From assembly GCA_024305405.1 (NCBI GenBank), contig JAKNDB010000105.1, forward strand, positions 2,108,001 through 2,172,000: a stretch of DNA of 64,000 bases. The letters are read 5' to 3'. Positions within the stretch are counted from its first letter, which is position 1. Each line of letters begins with the position of its first letter. Positions 1 to 13,600 of the stretch are shown one piece after another. A program made the translations under genes and the position numbers. The notes below the pieces were generated by a model. The model made no database searches. It worked only from the letters and a program-made list of their open reading frames with translations, and was not told the origin of the DNA. This DNA comes from Dirofilaria immitis (lineage: Eukaryota > Nematoda > Chromadorea > Rhabditida > Onchocercidae).

Positions 1-155
1 CCGACGTAGTATATTTCATTTTTTTGTTAATTTTTTTAATCTCTGCTATACTCGGCTATATATCATATGTAAGCATATCACTTTTAATATTCCTATCAAT
101 TTGAACTTTTTCAGTGGTTTTTTCTCTGGCAAGATTACTAATTATTTGAATTTAG

Positions 156-619
156 TTGCCTAAAAGAGATTTCCAGCCAACATCCGAGAATGAAGGTCTA
201 TATCGCTGTTTGGATATTGCTTCCAGAAATGTCTTACATTTCATTTATTATTTGATTGCCATGCAACCTCTTTTATTTACCTTAAGTAAGTAATTTTCTT
301 TATAAAAATTTGACGATATTTCTGATAAAAGAAGATAAATTAAAAATGTCTTCAATTGTTATTATTAGATATACTTTTTGATTACAACATATTTAGAAGA
401 CAAGCTTGGAACTTTAGCTCAATCTGGGTTTTCCTTTTAGTCGCTTTCATAATTTAAAAAGCGATTTGTATTACTTTATTATTAGATCAAATTGAGAAGT
501 AACTTTTATATTGACCACTGTTTTACTTTATAAGTATCTTTTCATTACTGGTGATTAAACTTAAATAATTCAATCTTGATTTCTAAGGCCGGGTGGTGAA
601 GAACAAATTTCTCAACTTG
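156..619 (+). other. Two possible upstream exons of the TSP1-motif gene
   Basis: 156-285 (or 289) follows an ATTTAG acceptor and stays open for about 43 codons (…ENEGLYRCLDIASRNVLHF…), ending at GTAAGT. 588-619 is a 32-nt stretch between TTCTAAG and GTATGT. In one frame it reads PGGEEQISQL. Neither joins the exon at 1039 in frame with the donors I can see, so an intermediate exon, an assembly indel or a separate transcript is possible. The remainder of 1-1038 is AT-rich and shows nothing else. Confidence 0.35.
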
Positions 620-1038
620 GTATGTTCATGTTTTTATTATTTTTGCTACTCCATTTCTTTTGTGAAATGCGAATAGGTATGGCATATGAGAAAAATAAAT
701 TCAAGATTTATCGATAAGATTGAGTAATTCAAATAGTTACTCGTAGTCTAGCAGATTGATAAACATTATGTGATTTTAAATAACAAGTGATGGATCAACG
801 ATAATAGGGAAGAAAATATTTTTCCATGTTATTAAATACTAATATATTGAACTGTTTTCATAATTGTTTATCAAATGATTTTCTGTTCTTCGTCATATCA
901 TTTGGTGCTATAACATGGCTGAAAATATTGAAATTATGAGAATTGTTTCAATTGATTTACCGCGCTTGATAAGAAAATACTAGTATTCTTGATTTGATGT
1001 CATTTTTTTATTTTAATATATTTCAATTAATTGAAAAG

Positions 1039-2916
1039 TGAGCGTTACGAGCTAAATTTTTGGGAAGAAAGTGAATGTCCGGAATCCCAAGGTTTTCCTG
1101 ATTCAAACTGGAAATTTCGTCATATTCCTTCTACCTATATACGTGATGTATTTGGGATGTGTGCTATGAACTGGTCATTATGTCTCGATTGGGTATTTTC
1201 TTTTTAATAATTTTCTTCTTTGTCAATAGATGTTTTGTAAATAACTTAAAGAAATGACAGTTTTCTCAAAAATGAGAAAAAAACGGATAATCACTTGCAT
1301 GCCGAACAGGAATTGCCATTTCGACTCAACTTAATATTAATTTCTAAATTCGAAGTCATTCTAAAACGTTTTCAAATATGGAAATAGAAAAATTATCTTT
1401 AATGTGATTGTTAGATATTCGAAATTTCAGGTGATAAGTGATAACAGTATGAATAAGGAGTTCAACTGGAATTTGCATGGACGTTCGAAAGATGCCGAAT
1501 TGGCAGAAAAATTTGTAAATTTAAAAATTCAATTGCAATGGAGTGAATGGTCATCATGCGAACAAGGTACTACAGTGAGGACTAGAGAAGGTGATTGATT
1601 TTTCTTTAATTTCATGAACTATGAAAAATGTCTTATAACTTCTCAGAACTGCAATTTTCAGGTCATTGTTACTTAAGAAAGATAGATCCAAGCAAAGACA
1701 TTGGTCAGTTGATAGACGGTACATTTGCTGCTTATGATCTATTCAATTGGGTGACAAGGCTAAAGAATCATATGTCAAAAATTGCCGAATTCAATGTTAC
1801 TGGCATACGTCTTTATAGGTGCCGCAATTTGTCGGAATTCTTTATTCATCCTTTTTTCTGTTATTCAAATTTCTTCATAAGATAAAATTAATTTGAATTC
1901 AAAACAAAAACAGAACTTGATATAAAAAAAAAACTTTGAAATTCATTACTGCTAATGGATTCTTGTTTCAGTGGGCTAGTATCAAAATTGATTCACGAAG
2001 GCGCATTCGGCGGTGAAAAAGTATATGACGATTGTTACACTGTTAGTATGAATATTAAGAAGCTCAAATTTATATCACTTTATTTTACTTAATATTGGCC
2101 TAAAAATCCTAATGATATTATAATGAGCTTAAAACCGAAGAGAATTTCTTTTCAGATGGAAAATATTTTCTTCAAAAGTCCAGAAGTGACAAAACGGTGG
2201 ATATCTGCAATTTTTGCCGCATTTGGAATTGACAGTGCTGAATCAATGCTGAAAACTAGTGATCGATTATGCTTGTATTATTATAACAAACCGACGATAC
2301 GAACAGATGAAGCACCAGCTAGTGTTTTCGTTGGTACTCATCTTGTAGACACCCAACGTTGTTCAATTTTTTAAATCCTGGAAACTGACACTGTTTAGAA
2401 TCATTCGTTAATTTTGCTATCAGAGTTGGAATTAATATTGTTTCATTTTTGAAATTGAAATAGGACATTTCCATTTAAGAATTTTCAAATTCTCTTTGTG
2501 CTTGTCCATTATTAGATTTTACTTTATCGTTTAGCAGTTCTGTTTGTATAGCATGATTTTTGTTCTCAACTTTCTTTTTTATCATCGGCGAATCCTATTT
2601 ATTTTTTTTCGTTTTTTTCGTAACAAAATTTTATATTATTTGATTACCTCTCTTTCAATAGAATTGCTTTTCAGTTATAAGCTGCTTCATCATTTCACAA
2701 AGTAGTTATCTCATCACATTATCGCAGCATATATGTCCTATTTTGAACGAAATAAAAATAAGAAGGCTTAAATTCACAGCACATGATTCTGCAGCTGCAT
2801 TTAACATTATCAGACACCAAGATAACAAGCAGCACTACGATGAAGATGGCCAATACGGAATGGATGAGCTGAAGGAAACTTCGAAAGTGATGCAGGGAGT
2901 CTGTTGGTTCCAGTAA
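1039..2916 (+). CDS. Thrombospondin type-1-motif protein (3' part; 5' end unresolved)
   Basis: Six exons chain with matching phases: 1039-1192, 1431-1590, 1662-1818, 1972-2041, 2156-2333 and 2675-2916 (TAA at 2914-2916). They give about 319 residues. The second exon encodes WSEWSSC followed by GTTVRTREG-HC, the Trp/Cys/Arg pattern that starts a thrombospondin type-1 repeat, usually extracellular. The rest is Cys-containing and matches nothing I recognise. The last exon ends in GVCWFQ. The first exon needs an incoming phase 2. Possible upstream exons (156-285/289 and 588-619) are open and splice-flanked but do not fit that phase, so the start is unknown and may lie left of the window. A secreted or membrane location is inferred from the TSR motif; no signal peptide was located. 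Gene reality is fairly sure, function is not. Confidence 0.72.
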
Positions 2917-5900
2917 ATAATATAAATGAGCTTGTTTTATGAAAAATTATAGTTAGAAAAAGAATATTTTAGTTCGATGTTTATGGTCCTCGATCACACA
3001 GCAATTTTGCAAGCTTTACTAAGCGGTTGCAAGTTACCATGTTCCTAAAAGTCACAAATTATTCCAGTACATTTATTATTTTCAAAAATTACCAACATTG
3101 AGCTTTCTTGAAGCTCAAAAATATGAACTGTATAAATCTATTGAATCCAAACTATCAGTCAGTCCAATTTATTTTCGACTTCATGATTTTTCATATTGCT
3201 CATTATTGCTCATTGATTTGACAATTCTCTAAGATCAAATAAGTTTCGGAAGCGTGACAATTTGATGTTATCATAAAACATTCTTCGAGAATAAGAGAAG
3301 TTTTCATTTCTGCGTTAAGTTAAAATCATTGGGAACTGATTGGATTTTCCTTGAAAATTTTTCTCAACATTATTTGAACAAGGAAGTATCTTATTCATGA
3401 AAAGTATTCGCTCATTCGTAAGAAAAATATTGCGGAAGATACGTCTATTTTTCAGAATGATTCTTTGAATCCCACGATGGATTCATACTTCTACTGTTAG
3501 TAGTTTATTTCTCATTTTAACTACAGAAAACTATTTCTGCGTTGAAACAAAATTGCAGGAACGAAATAATGAAATTATCAAGTGGTGATGCATTTTTATT
3601 AGTCATATATTTTGAAAAATATAATGGACGTCGGCTGTCTTTTATTCAACAGTTTTTCGATTCTTCTGAATTTTTGATCGATATAATTTCTGAAAAAGAG
3701 AAGAGACAGAGAGAGAAAACTGGACTTTAAGTGTCATTTATCATATTTTTTTCGTTTTAATTGAATGCAATTTTTTTCAAAAATTTAGTTTAGCTTCTAC
3801 GGTGTCCAATACTTAGACTTTATTCTAGTAATTATTTTCACAGAAGTATCGCACTTAGTCCATCCTTTCTGAACTGCATGACTACAACTACTTATCCAAA
3901 TTTTTATCGCAGTAGATTCTTGCATCGCATTGCAATGAAACATCGATAAGTGAAATCTCTTGAAAAATTTAGCAGCAAAAACAAGGGTCCTGAATGTTTC
4001 CCTTCCTTGCAACAATAAGCTGAAAAATGTAGATTGATGAAAAAGCTATGGTGAGTTATTGCGGTGATAGTGGTAATATGGTAAACGGTAATGATGATGA
4101 CGATCGGAACGAGTAGTATCGAACATCGCCTAAATTTTGGGGTAATGATAATGTGAGACCCGAGATGACCCCATCATCCATTCCTCTTTTGTATGCAATT
4201 CATCACACAAACAAAACAGAATGCTTTTTTTTTTTTTTAAATTTAATTGATTTACTGATTCTTTTATTGAAGTTTAATTTACAGAAATAAATTGTCATTT
4301 ACAAAGTACACTTCGGTGTTTTCGTTTTCCTCCCGGCAATTACTTGTTGATCCCATTCCCTACTCATCCATTTTGACCTTTCCATATTCTTCTGAATTTT
4401 GTAACCTTTGATGGCAATAGCTGCCAATTCAAATAATCAATCACTTGCCACTTATTTATTGAAGATTCAAATGTACAAAGCTCTGAAAAGTTAAAAGTTC
4501 TGCAGTCGTTGCTAAAAGTTTCCTTCATTCTGTATAGCGTTACTTTATTTTGAATTTCACAAATAATGGTGAAAGTGATAAAAATCGTGAGCTAGAGATT
4601 TTAGCATGTTCAAGTTTTGAGAAGGAATATGAATGAGAGAAAGGGTAGGAAGGAATAAGAATGATCACGAAATTTAAGCACAGGATTAGAGGTATATTAC
4701 CAATAAGTTTCATTGCTATTTAGCACAGTTCGTCTATGTCCTAGAAAAACCGAACTTTAAGAATGAAGATTGAAGATTTTAGATTGTTTAATCGTAATCT
4801 TCTGTAAATTTATTCTTTTATAATTAGTGTCGAAACATTTGGAATCTTGATTTGTTGCATTAATCTTTCATCAAAATGCCGCAAATAGTATGTACAATTG
4901 AAAGTTCAGCGGCGGCTTCGTCGGATTTTTATTTTTATAATTGAAAATTCATTGAAAACTAGTATTTGAGGATATCAGATATCAATGAATAATAGTAAAC
5001 GATTGAAGATGAGCCATTGCTCTTTTATAATGCATTTTTCGTTTTTTTTTAGCCTACTTTTATTAAGTCAAAATTTAGATTTTATTCAAACATTACTAAT
5101 TGTTTTCTTTTTTTTTTGGGAATAGTTTTAATCTAAAATCTATCTCAATGCAACTATCATGAATCCATAAATACCTACAATTCGATGAAGGCAGTAGTAT
5201 ATCGAAATTGTAAATATTCAAAGGATGTTGCCAGCATAATGCATAATTATTAATTAATTTATCAGGGTTATTGCTCCGACTAGCTATTTTTATTAATAAT
5301 TTTGATCATTCATTTGAAAAGAGAGTTCTTGCGAATTGAATCATAGCTGAACAACAATCTTCGAAGTGACCCGTGAAGAGTGCAATTTTTCTAGATCCGG
5401 TTCATCTAACATTGTTTAGTAATCATTGATTCAGTTATTTTTATCACTGCACTTAATTTAACAACTATCAGGCTTCGCATCCATATCATTCATTCATTTC
5501 CATTATCATAAAGAAGATCATCCAGATATCATTTAATTTCGTTTGGCTGACTATCATTCAATGCTAATGAATAAATTTTCTTATTAATTTTTCTGAAGAA
5601 ATTTTGTTTCCTTCCATAATATTTCATATTTTGGAGTTTAAGAAAGACTAAATACTGATAGTATGTTTTAATTTATTCTCGACTTTGTGTCTTTATTTTT
5701 AATAACAGTTTTCAAATGTTTATGAGCATAAACAAGCTGAAATAATTTATTACTTTAATAGTGCAATAATTTGATTGTTACAAGTTGCTAAAATCGTTGT
5801 AAAATGTCTATATGGTCGAGATTATGGACATTAAGTCAGAGTACTGTTACTTCTAATTTTTGTTAGGCTAACTATTTCGTACCATCTATCCCGGCCAACA

Positions 5901-8900
5901 GGTTTCTTCCGCCTCCAAAGTTTCCTTTAGTTTATTAATTTCAATAATTGTGTTCCTCATTTTAACACTGAAGTCAAATTCTGAGTGGATATTCCGTAGA
6001 TACCGTATAAAATTGTAATTCAGTTTACTTTATTTTTCGTACTATGCACTGTAATTTAAAAAATTATTTTTTAATTAGTACTTGCTTATATCACCTTCTT
6101 ATTCGTCCTACTTTTTCTGCTTCTATTTTACACTGACCATCATAATCTTTCCATTTCAAAAAATCAAAAGATGGGAGAAAATATGCAAATTTTGGACATA
6201 GCATATTTTATGGTGACATTTGCAATAAGTACCGAAGGAAGAAAAAGAGGAAGTGGAAACCGATGCTATTTCTCATCAAAATTTATACAGTATTGGTTAT
6301 ATCCGCCTCTTTCACATTCTAGAAGTATATCACGATAAAAAGTCAATTGAGATAATAGAACCAGCCGATAGATATGCTTTGGGATTTAACATGAAATAAC
6401 CACTGGTTGATTACTGAATTCGGAAAGTACAATAAATTCCATCCTTTTTTTATTTTTCCTCCTGAAACACTGCAGCAGGTTCATATAGTGGTCCCCATTG
6501 TATTGTGAAATGAATGATCGATGCTAATTTCAGTAATTATATTGTTGACAAATAAGACTAATATTTGCTTGGATATTAACAAATGCTTTTTAAAAATGTT
6601 CTAATTTCAAATCAGAATTCAAAAGTTGAAAAAAATTGAATAAAGAAATAGGATTTCCTACCGTAACCGGAAGCCCTAATAGTTCACATCTGTAAGTTTC
6701 TTTAATTTTTTCTTACTTTTTTTCATACTGCCAACACTTATCAATTGTGAAATGATGGCATTTTAATTCAGTTTTCTGTGAACTTGTTTTTATGACTGGA
6801 GGACACAGTTATTTGTCATTGCTTGTACACTTTACCTGTTATACTTCCTTCCTACATCTTGTGTGTTTGTGTTGTAAATAGTGTTCATTACTTTATTTTC
6901 TCGTTTTATAAGCGTGACTTAATCTATAGCATGTATTTATTGAAATATTTACTTGAATAATAATTGATAGACATGTCTAAGTAAAGAAGGTTTCAATGGA
7001 AGCTTTTAAAAATTCAGGAAATGCTATAGGACTGCAGCAATTTCATTTTTAAAACAATCTGTTAAATTTTTTTAACTATGAATGATATATATTTAAGCAA
7101 CAAGAAAATGGTGGCACATATTGTTATTTCTACAACTTTCCTTCCTATCACTAATTTTCAGTTCATTTATCTCCTCCCATCTCTTCCCATTGTAATCTCC
7201 TTTATTATCTGCTTAAACAATGTTAAACAAACTTTAGAAAGCTTTTCTCGTTGATAATAATGATTATATTGATGACAATGATTGAAAACAGTGAAGCAAT
7301 ATTTTTAGAAATAAAATGATTAAAATCGGAAGGTTGCGGTACAGCAATTTGTCTGTGCATAGTGTAATAAACGTCGATGTAGGTTGCATTCGTTAAAGGA
7401 AAGGTAAGATGGGAAGGAAAGAAAGGAAAAGACGAGATAGGGTCTTATCGTTCTTCGGTGATTCCTTTTCGAATAACCCGTTCCGATTTTTCAACGCAAA
7501 AGCTTTAATATCATTTCTGTTCGTTTGCTACGAACTCCTAATAGTTTAACTAAAATGACATTTTTTGAGTTTTACGAAGGAGGACAGATTTCTGGTAGGC
7601 AACTAATTGTTTGCATCGAATTAATAAATCTGCTTCTAAATATGCCATTTTCTCAAGAGGCCTATAAAAGATTATAGCATAGCTAATTTGTCGGCCATGT
7701 AAACTTTATATCTTAATGAGATTCTAACCAAGATATTTATATTAATGGAATAAATTTGAATTAAACACTAAAGTTTCAAAAGAAATGTGTGCAAATCATA
7801 GCTTGAATAAACAGAATAATATCTATACACCATATTGCAGCCTAACAAACTGTTAATGTTGTAAATATCGCATTTACCAAATGATTAATTTTAAACAGCT
7901 TTGTCATCTCTTAATGTAAACATTGAATTGTATAATTGCTGTAATCAGTTTTCAGTAAACATAAAATTTGATAATGAAGTATCATGATCACATGATTTTT
8001 CAACATTGATTATTTTCATGTTAATCTGTATTCATGACAAAGCAATGGTTCTGAAACAACGGAAAAGCAGACTAATGATTGATCTTTTAATGCAGTGACG
8101 AGACTAATTATTTTCATTGTTTATTTCTGCCCATTTCATACTTAACAATCATGAAATTATAGTTTGAAAAACTATGAAAATCTGCATTTATTCTACATTT
8201 CTCAACTTTGATATTTTGTATCCTTCATGAATTTTTATTTCACTATTCACTTGTTATTTCACGTAAAATTAAATCCAAGCATAATCAATTGGTATAAGAA
8301 ATACTAACCATTAAATTTAGCAGAAACAATAATATTTTATATGATTCAAATTTTTAAATTATTTCATCCATAGGAAAAGAAACATGTCATAAACCCAAGA
8401 GTTTAACATAGCGCCTCAATGTGAGAAATTTCTAGATTTCGACAAATTCCAGCTTGATATTTCATTCGCTGTAATATTTTTACGTAAAAATAATGGCAAT
8501 ATTACAACAAAGAAATTTCCAACTTGATATTCCATTTGTTGTAATTTAAATAGTGATGAACATTTTGTGGCGATTAAATTTGAGTTGTTTTTTGCAGTCG
8601 GGTATTGCTTCCTAGATTTGCTTAATTTTATATTAATTACGAATAAATGCTCAGAGAGCTTCTGATCATTAGATCAATTATTCGATTTTTTTCAAATTTA
8701 TCAAATTTCTGAACACGTATATGTACGATTTTATTTTATTTTATTCCATTGATAATTACTAAAGAAGAAAAGTAAGAAGAAATGAATGAAAGAAATTTGC
8801 AATTACAATGACAATATTTTAAAATTAGTGAAATTTTCTCTTCATGTTCATTTTTTCTTTTTCTTTTCCTTTCAGTTTAATACTTACATTGGGTATCTCA

Positions 8901-10601
8901 TCAACGTTAGAAAATGATATTTATATTGAATGATCCTATTTATTCCACTACAATATTTCGCACTCTTGTTTTTCTTATTTTCCACCTTCCTCTGTCATTA
9001 TTAATTTATAAAGTAAACAACAAAGTTTCTTTCAATACAGTTATATTTGCGAGAGGCATGTATAAGTCAATTATTTTTATTGAATGTTCTTTCTTCAATA
9101 TTATCATTATATTTGTTTATATTCCATGTTGTACAACGTTAGATTCGGATGTAGATTCTGTAATTCAATATTTAAAATCTCTTTTTATTTTGCATGTTCT
9201 TTTCTAACTGATACACTATCCTCATTGCCATTTTGTCCTTCTGAAAATAATCAACCTTTGCTAGAATTCGATCCATTATATCTTAGTTTTTATACACTTA
9301 ACTAGTTTGAAATTTCGATGACTCTCTTCAAATTTATCCTTCTGATAGCAAAAGAGATACTAGAATTTCAACGGAAAGATATTAAGAGCTTTTTTTTTAT
9401 ATTTTAAAAAATTTATAGATTGAACTGAAATAAATTAATCGAGCAATGTCAATAAATCTTTTTTATATCTGTTTTTCACTCATTTACATTAACGACTTTT
9501 CAAAACAACGATGCAGGTCTGCTGAGCGACGAATTATCTCACTGAATATCCATTTATCTTTCTGGTACTTGTTTCTCTTATTCCGATCAATATGTCCTCT
9601 TTTAAAATTGTTCATTTATATAAGTTAACTGATTGTTCGAGAGTGGTATTATTTTAGGAATTTTATGTAAGTTGTACAAGGAATTTCGCAGCTAATTCTT
9701 CCATCTCAATAGCTTTCAGATCCATGATAAAATTCGACTGTCTTTTTACAGCTAGTTATAGAAGATGAAACTGCATCTTTTCACGTTATGATAGGAATTG
9801 TCTTAACATAATATTAGTGATCGAAATACGATTGGACTTCTATACTGCATATGCTGTGTAACCGAATTTTTAAGAATAATTATGGGTACAGTATAGGAAG
9901 TTTTCAGATTTTCAAATTTAAAAACATTTGGATTCAAAAAATTTCCTCAAATTTTATAACAAAAAAAAAAGAAAATTTTTTAATTTAATAAGAAATAAAT
10001 TTTTTTTCATTATGCTATGTTATGGATAGATCTCCAGGAAGTAGAAAACCATATTATATATAATTCTTAATTGTTTCTCTTTAAGCGTTTCAATCTTTCA
10101 TTATTACTTAACTTAAATGTTTTTCCTTTTATCGATTTTCCAAGCTGCTACTGAGATCAGGTACAAAAAACTTAGTTGCAATCAAAAAATTCAATAAAAT
10201 CTCCATGGAGGCTTCTGTTGTAACCATCGAAAGTTACAGGTAGTTTCACATTATGATTGCTATGCCTCACAAAAGTTGTGCATTCTTAATTTTGCTAACT
10301 GATATTTGCTCCATTTTTGAAATATTTCATAAATTTGGAGATTTTAAATTATGTCTAGATCGACTTTTTTTTAATTTTATTTTTCACTTTCTTATTCCTT
10401 TGCTATTGAGCTTTTATTTCGTTTTTCTCCAATATCAAATATAATCTTTCTGTTGTCATGAGCTCCTTTTCGTCGTTGAAAATTCCCGGTGAACCATTGA
10501 GCTGATCCTCAACATGCGAATTTTTTCAGGATTGAGAAGTGAGAAGTTGGAAAAATAACAAACTGGAGAACGTAGACCTCAGTGATCATCATGGCCTCAT
10601 C
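2917..10601. other. Intergenic, about 7.7 kb, no recognised gene
   Basis: Very AT-rich. Short open frames (for example plus 8914-9207) are Phe/Ile/Leu/Tyr-rich and lack splice context, as expected by chance. The one stretch with more protein-like composition is minus 3797-4015, listed separately. A good acceptor (TTTTTTCAG) at 10530, 72 bp before the aminopeptidase ATG, is the likely leader splice or trans-splice site for the next gene. Confidence 0.5.
3797..4015 (-). other. Isolated 72-codon open frame, uncertain
   Basis: The minus frame reads LLQGRETFRTLVFAAKFF through to KSKYWTP with a stop at 3797-3799. It has mixed composition (three Cys, five Trp/Tyr) rather than AT-driven low complexity. 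There is no convincing donor, acceptor or neighbouring exon and no recognised domain. It could be a terminal exon, a decayed gene or chance. Confidence 0.2.
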
Positions 10602-13600
10602 ATGATGGCCGAGACTAATAATAAAGTTGCAGTAAGTCTAAAAGTATTCTTCAGTGAGAAATATTCCATTTTTTAATTAGATATTAATAGTATTACCTAA
10701 TGGATTTTTTTTGCCATAGAAGTGATGCATTCAGGTTAACTGTTTATTCTTATTTCAGGTTAATAATAATTATCAGTAACATTCCCTTCATAATAATGTC
10801 CAAGTTATTGTTTTTTTTTTTTTTTTAAATTACTATTTGCAGCGATGTATAATAAATGAGTCGATCGATCATGCATTACTTCCTTCTTATCCCTTTACTA
10901 TCTTCACTTTTTGTTTCTCTTTTTCATCAACGGGTTATACTTCAGAGAAGCGGTTGAATGGAATATTTTGTACATATTTAATTTTGGATTTCTCATGAAA
11001 ATTAGCTTAAAACAGGGAAAATTCATTCATTTTATTGTCTAACATTGTTGACCATGTTTAATTAAAACATCGATATCGCATTATTAGCAAGATTGGAAAA
11101 AGAGAAAATAATGAACTTTATTTCTTTATCCAACTGGGAAATTCGAAGAATTTTTGAAGAAAATATCATGTATAGGATTCAAATCCGGCTGTACCAAAAG
11201 AGTTGATGATGAAGAAGAACGTATCGAAGAATGTTACCTGTACAAAGAAAACAGCATACTTCCTATTTCTTATCGCAGTTGCTTCAGTAGTGTTATCATC
11301 ATTTATAACTTATTGGGTAACGAAAGAAAGATATGACCGATCGCTTGAAGTAAGGCCTTTCATCGAAGCCCATCAAGCAGTGTGAGTATTATTAAATTTT
11401 TTATCCAAATCTCGGATTAAAACAACAAATAATAGAAATTAATTGACTGTATTTCAGGCAATTTGAACTTATTTCTTCGCCACAACTCTAAGTTGTGATT
11501 TTCAAATTAGCACAATCGATAAAAATAATACATACATTAGAAGTTTGTTCGTTCGCGTAATCCGTACTTTTTTATTCTTTTGAAATTTGACTATTTTTAT
11601 TGTACGAAAAAAATGAATCAGGCATTGTATAGTTATAGTAATGCAGAGTATAGTGATTGATTGAGAAAATTCATGGATTTTTCTGTTTTAAGTAAAATAT
11701 GATTATCTTTTCAGCGTTAATGTATCAGTGGATGAATTCTTAGTAGAAGAAGAGATTAGCGGCCCTACCGCAGCTGAATTACGTCTACCGAAAGATCTTG
11801 TACCCATATGGTTTGTGTTTTTCAAATAAAATTTTGCATTTATTGGAGAAGATGTTAAGTGGTACCAAGTCTAACTATGATGGTAATCGAAACAGAGAAA
11901 ATATTAATAAACTATCATAAACATAAAACGAATGATGGGTTGAAATCAAATCAAATAAATTCTACTATCGTAAAAGTATCGTATTTTTATACGTTGTTGT
12001 GTTAACTTCATACGAGATAGAATATATCTTAGCTAATTTAATTAATTTATTCTGTAGGATTTATTTGATTTAAACCATTAAAGGAAGGAGGAAAAACTTT
12101 AGCAAGTGGCAAAGGCTTATATCTATAAATGAATCAGTATATTTTGCAATTAATGTCGTGGAATATCATTTCGTCACTTTCCAGGTACAATTTGACGACC
12201 AAAATATATTTACCTGGCTATGTGGAGATCCCAGCAAGTAAGAATATGACATTTGATGCTGCATTGATTATCAAATTTTGGGTTGACGAAGAGACCGATA
12301 AAATTGTCCTCAACTCTTTAAAGTTGAATTTTCCCGAAAACTTGGATGAAATCAAGATTTTGCAGGATCAATTTATCCAAACAAAGCAGGTAGTTTATTT
12401 ATATCTTCTAAATGTTTCTAACGTGCTAAATTTAAGAAGGACCCTACTTCAACATATGTTTTATCTTAATTTGTTGCATTTCCCCAAATTTTTATTAACT
12501 CTAATTGACTTGTTTCTATTGCTACATTATAAAAAAGAATAAATTACTTGAAAAGCTAAAAGTTGGAATTAATTGTAGCTTAGTTTATCATCTCAGCCCA
12601 CAACATTTAAAGAGGAAGAAATGGAAGAAATGGAAACTGAAATGGAAACAACAGAAACAACAAGAATTGAGGCGAAAAGCTTTAATACTTTTATGATAAC
12701 AACCTAATCGTTTTTTATCAATTATTGAATTTTTTCGTTCAATTATTCTGTTCCTTATTCTTTTGAAAAACAATGTAATTTTTGCCATTTCAGTAATTGT
12801 ATATTCAATCGAACACGAAAATAAGTGAAATTTTTTTTAATTTTCAGATTTCAAGAGCTCGACGATCTCTGGAAAACGCAACTTTCGACGAATATTTCAC
12901 CACTGTATGTACTTTCCCAAATAATTTTTTTGTTATGGAATACTTCTATTGATTTCTTTATTTGTATACTTCAAGCATGTTGATTTATTTTTATTGCTGC
13001 ATTATTTGAAAAAATAGATAATTTGAAAAACTGAAAGCTGGAATAAGTTGTAGCTTAGTTCATCTCAGTCCACAACAATTGAAGAGAAAGAAATGGAAGA
13101 AATGGAATCTAAAATAGAAACAACAGAACGTTCCACTACGTTTGGCATGAGTTCCGACTATCCAGAACCAGAATCTACGACTACAGAAGAACAATCTAGA
13201 AGTATTAAAATTGATGCCGATATTCAGGTTTTGAGTTGCAGTTATTTATGATTCATTTTCAACATTTGTTTGTTTTCTCAAACTTTGAAGTTCGATCTAA
13301 TTTTTTGGATCCATAAAAGCTTCAAAGTTCTAATTTTGATAGCAGTCTTGCTTTTACTCCAAAATTTAAGCTATAGTTGTAATATCAATTTAGAATATTC
13401 AGGAGATACTACATTCAGGTGAAACAGATTATTATAAACGAAACACTGGAAATGGTAACGCTGTTGCTGAATGGAAAATTGAACAAGGGCGGAGAGTATT
13501 ATTTGAGGGTATCATTTGGAACTTTCAGTTTTGCGCTTGCTAAATTTCAGAAATTTGCCTCTTTTATATAAATTTGCAATTTCAGATGACTTATTCAGGT

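Noticed and set aside
12129..12542. 137-codon plus frame
   Set aside because: It is aminopeptidase exon 4 (12185-12389) read through into both introns. The intronic ends are AT-rich and dispensable.
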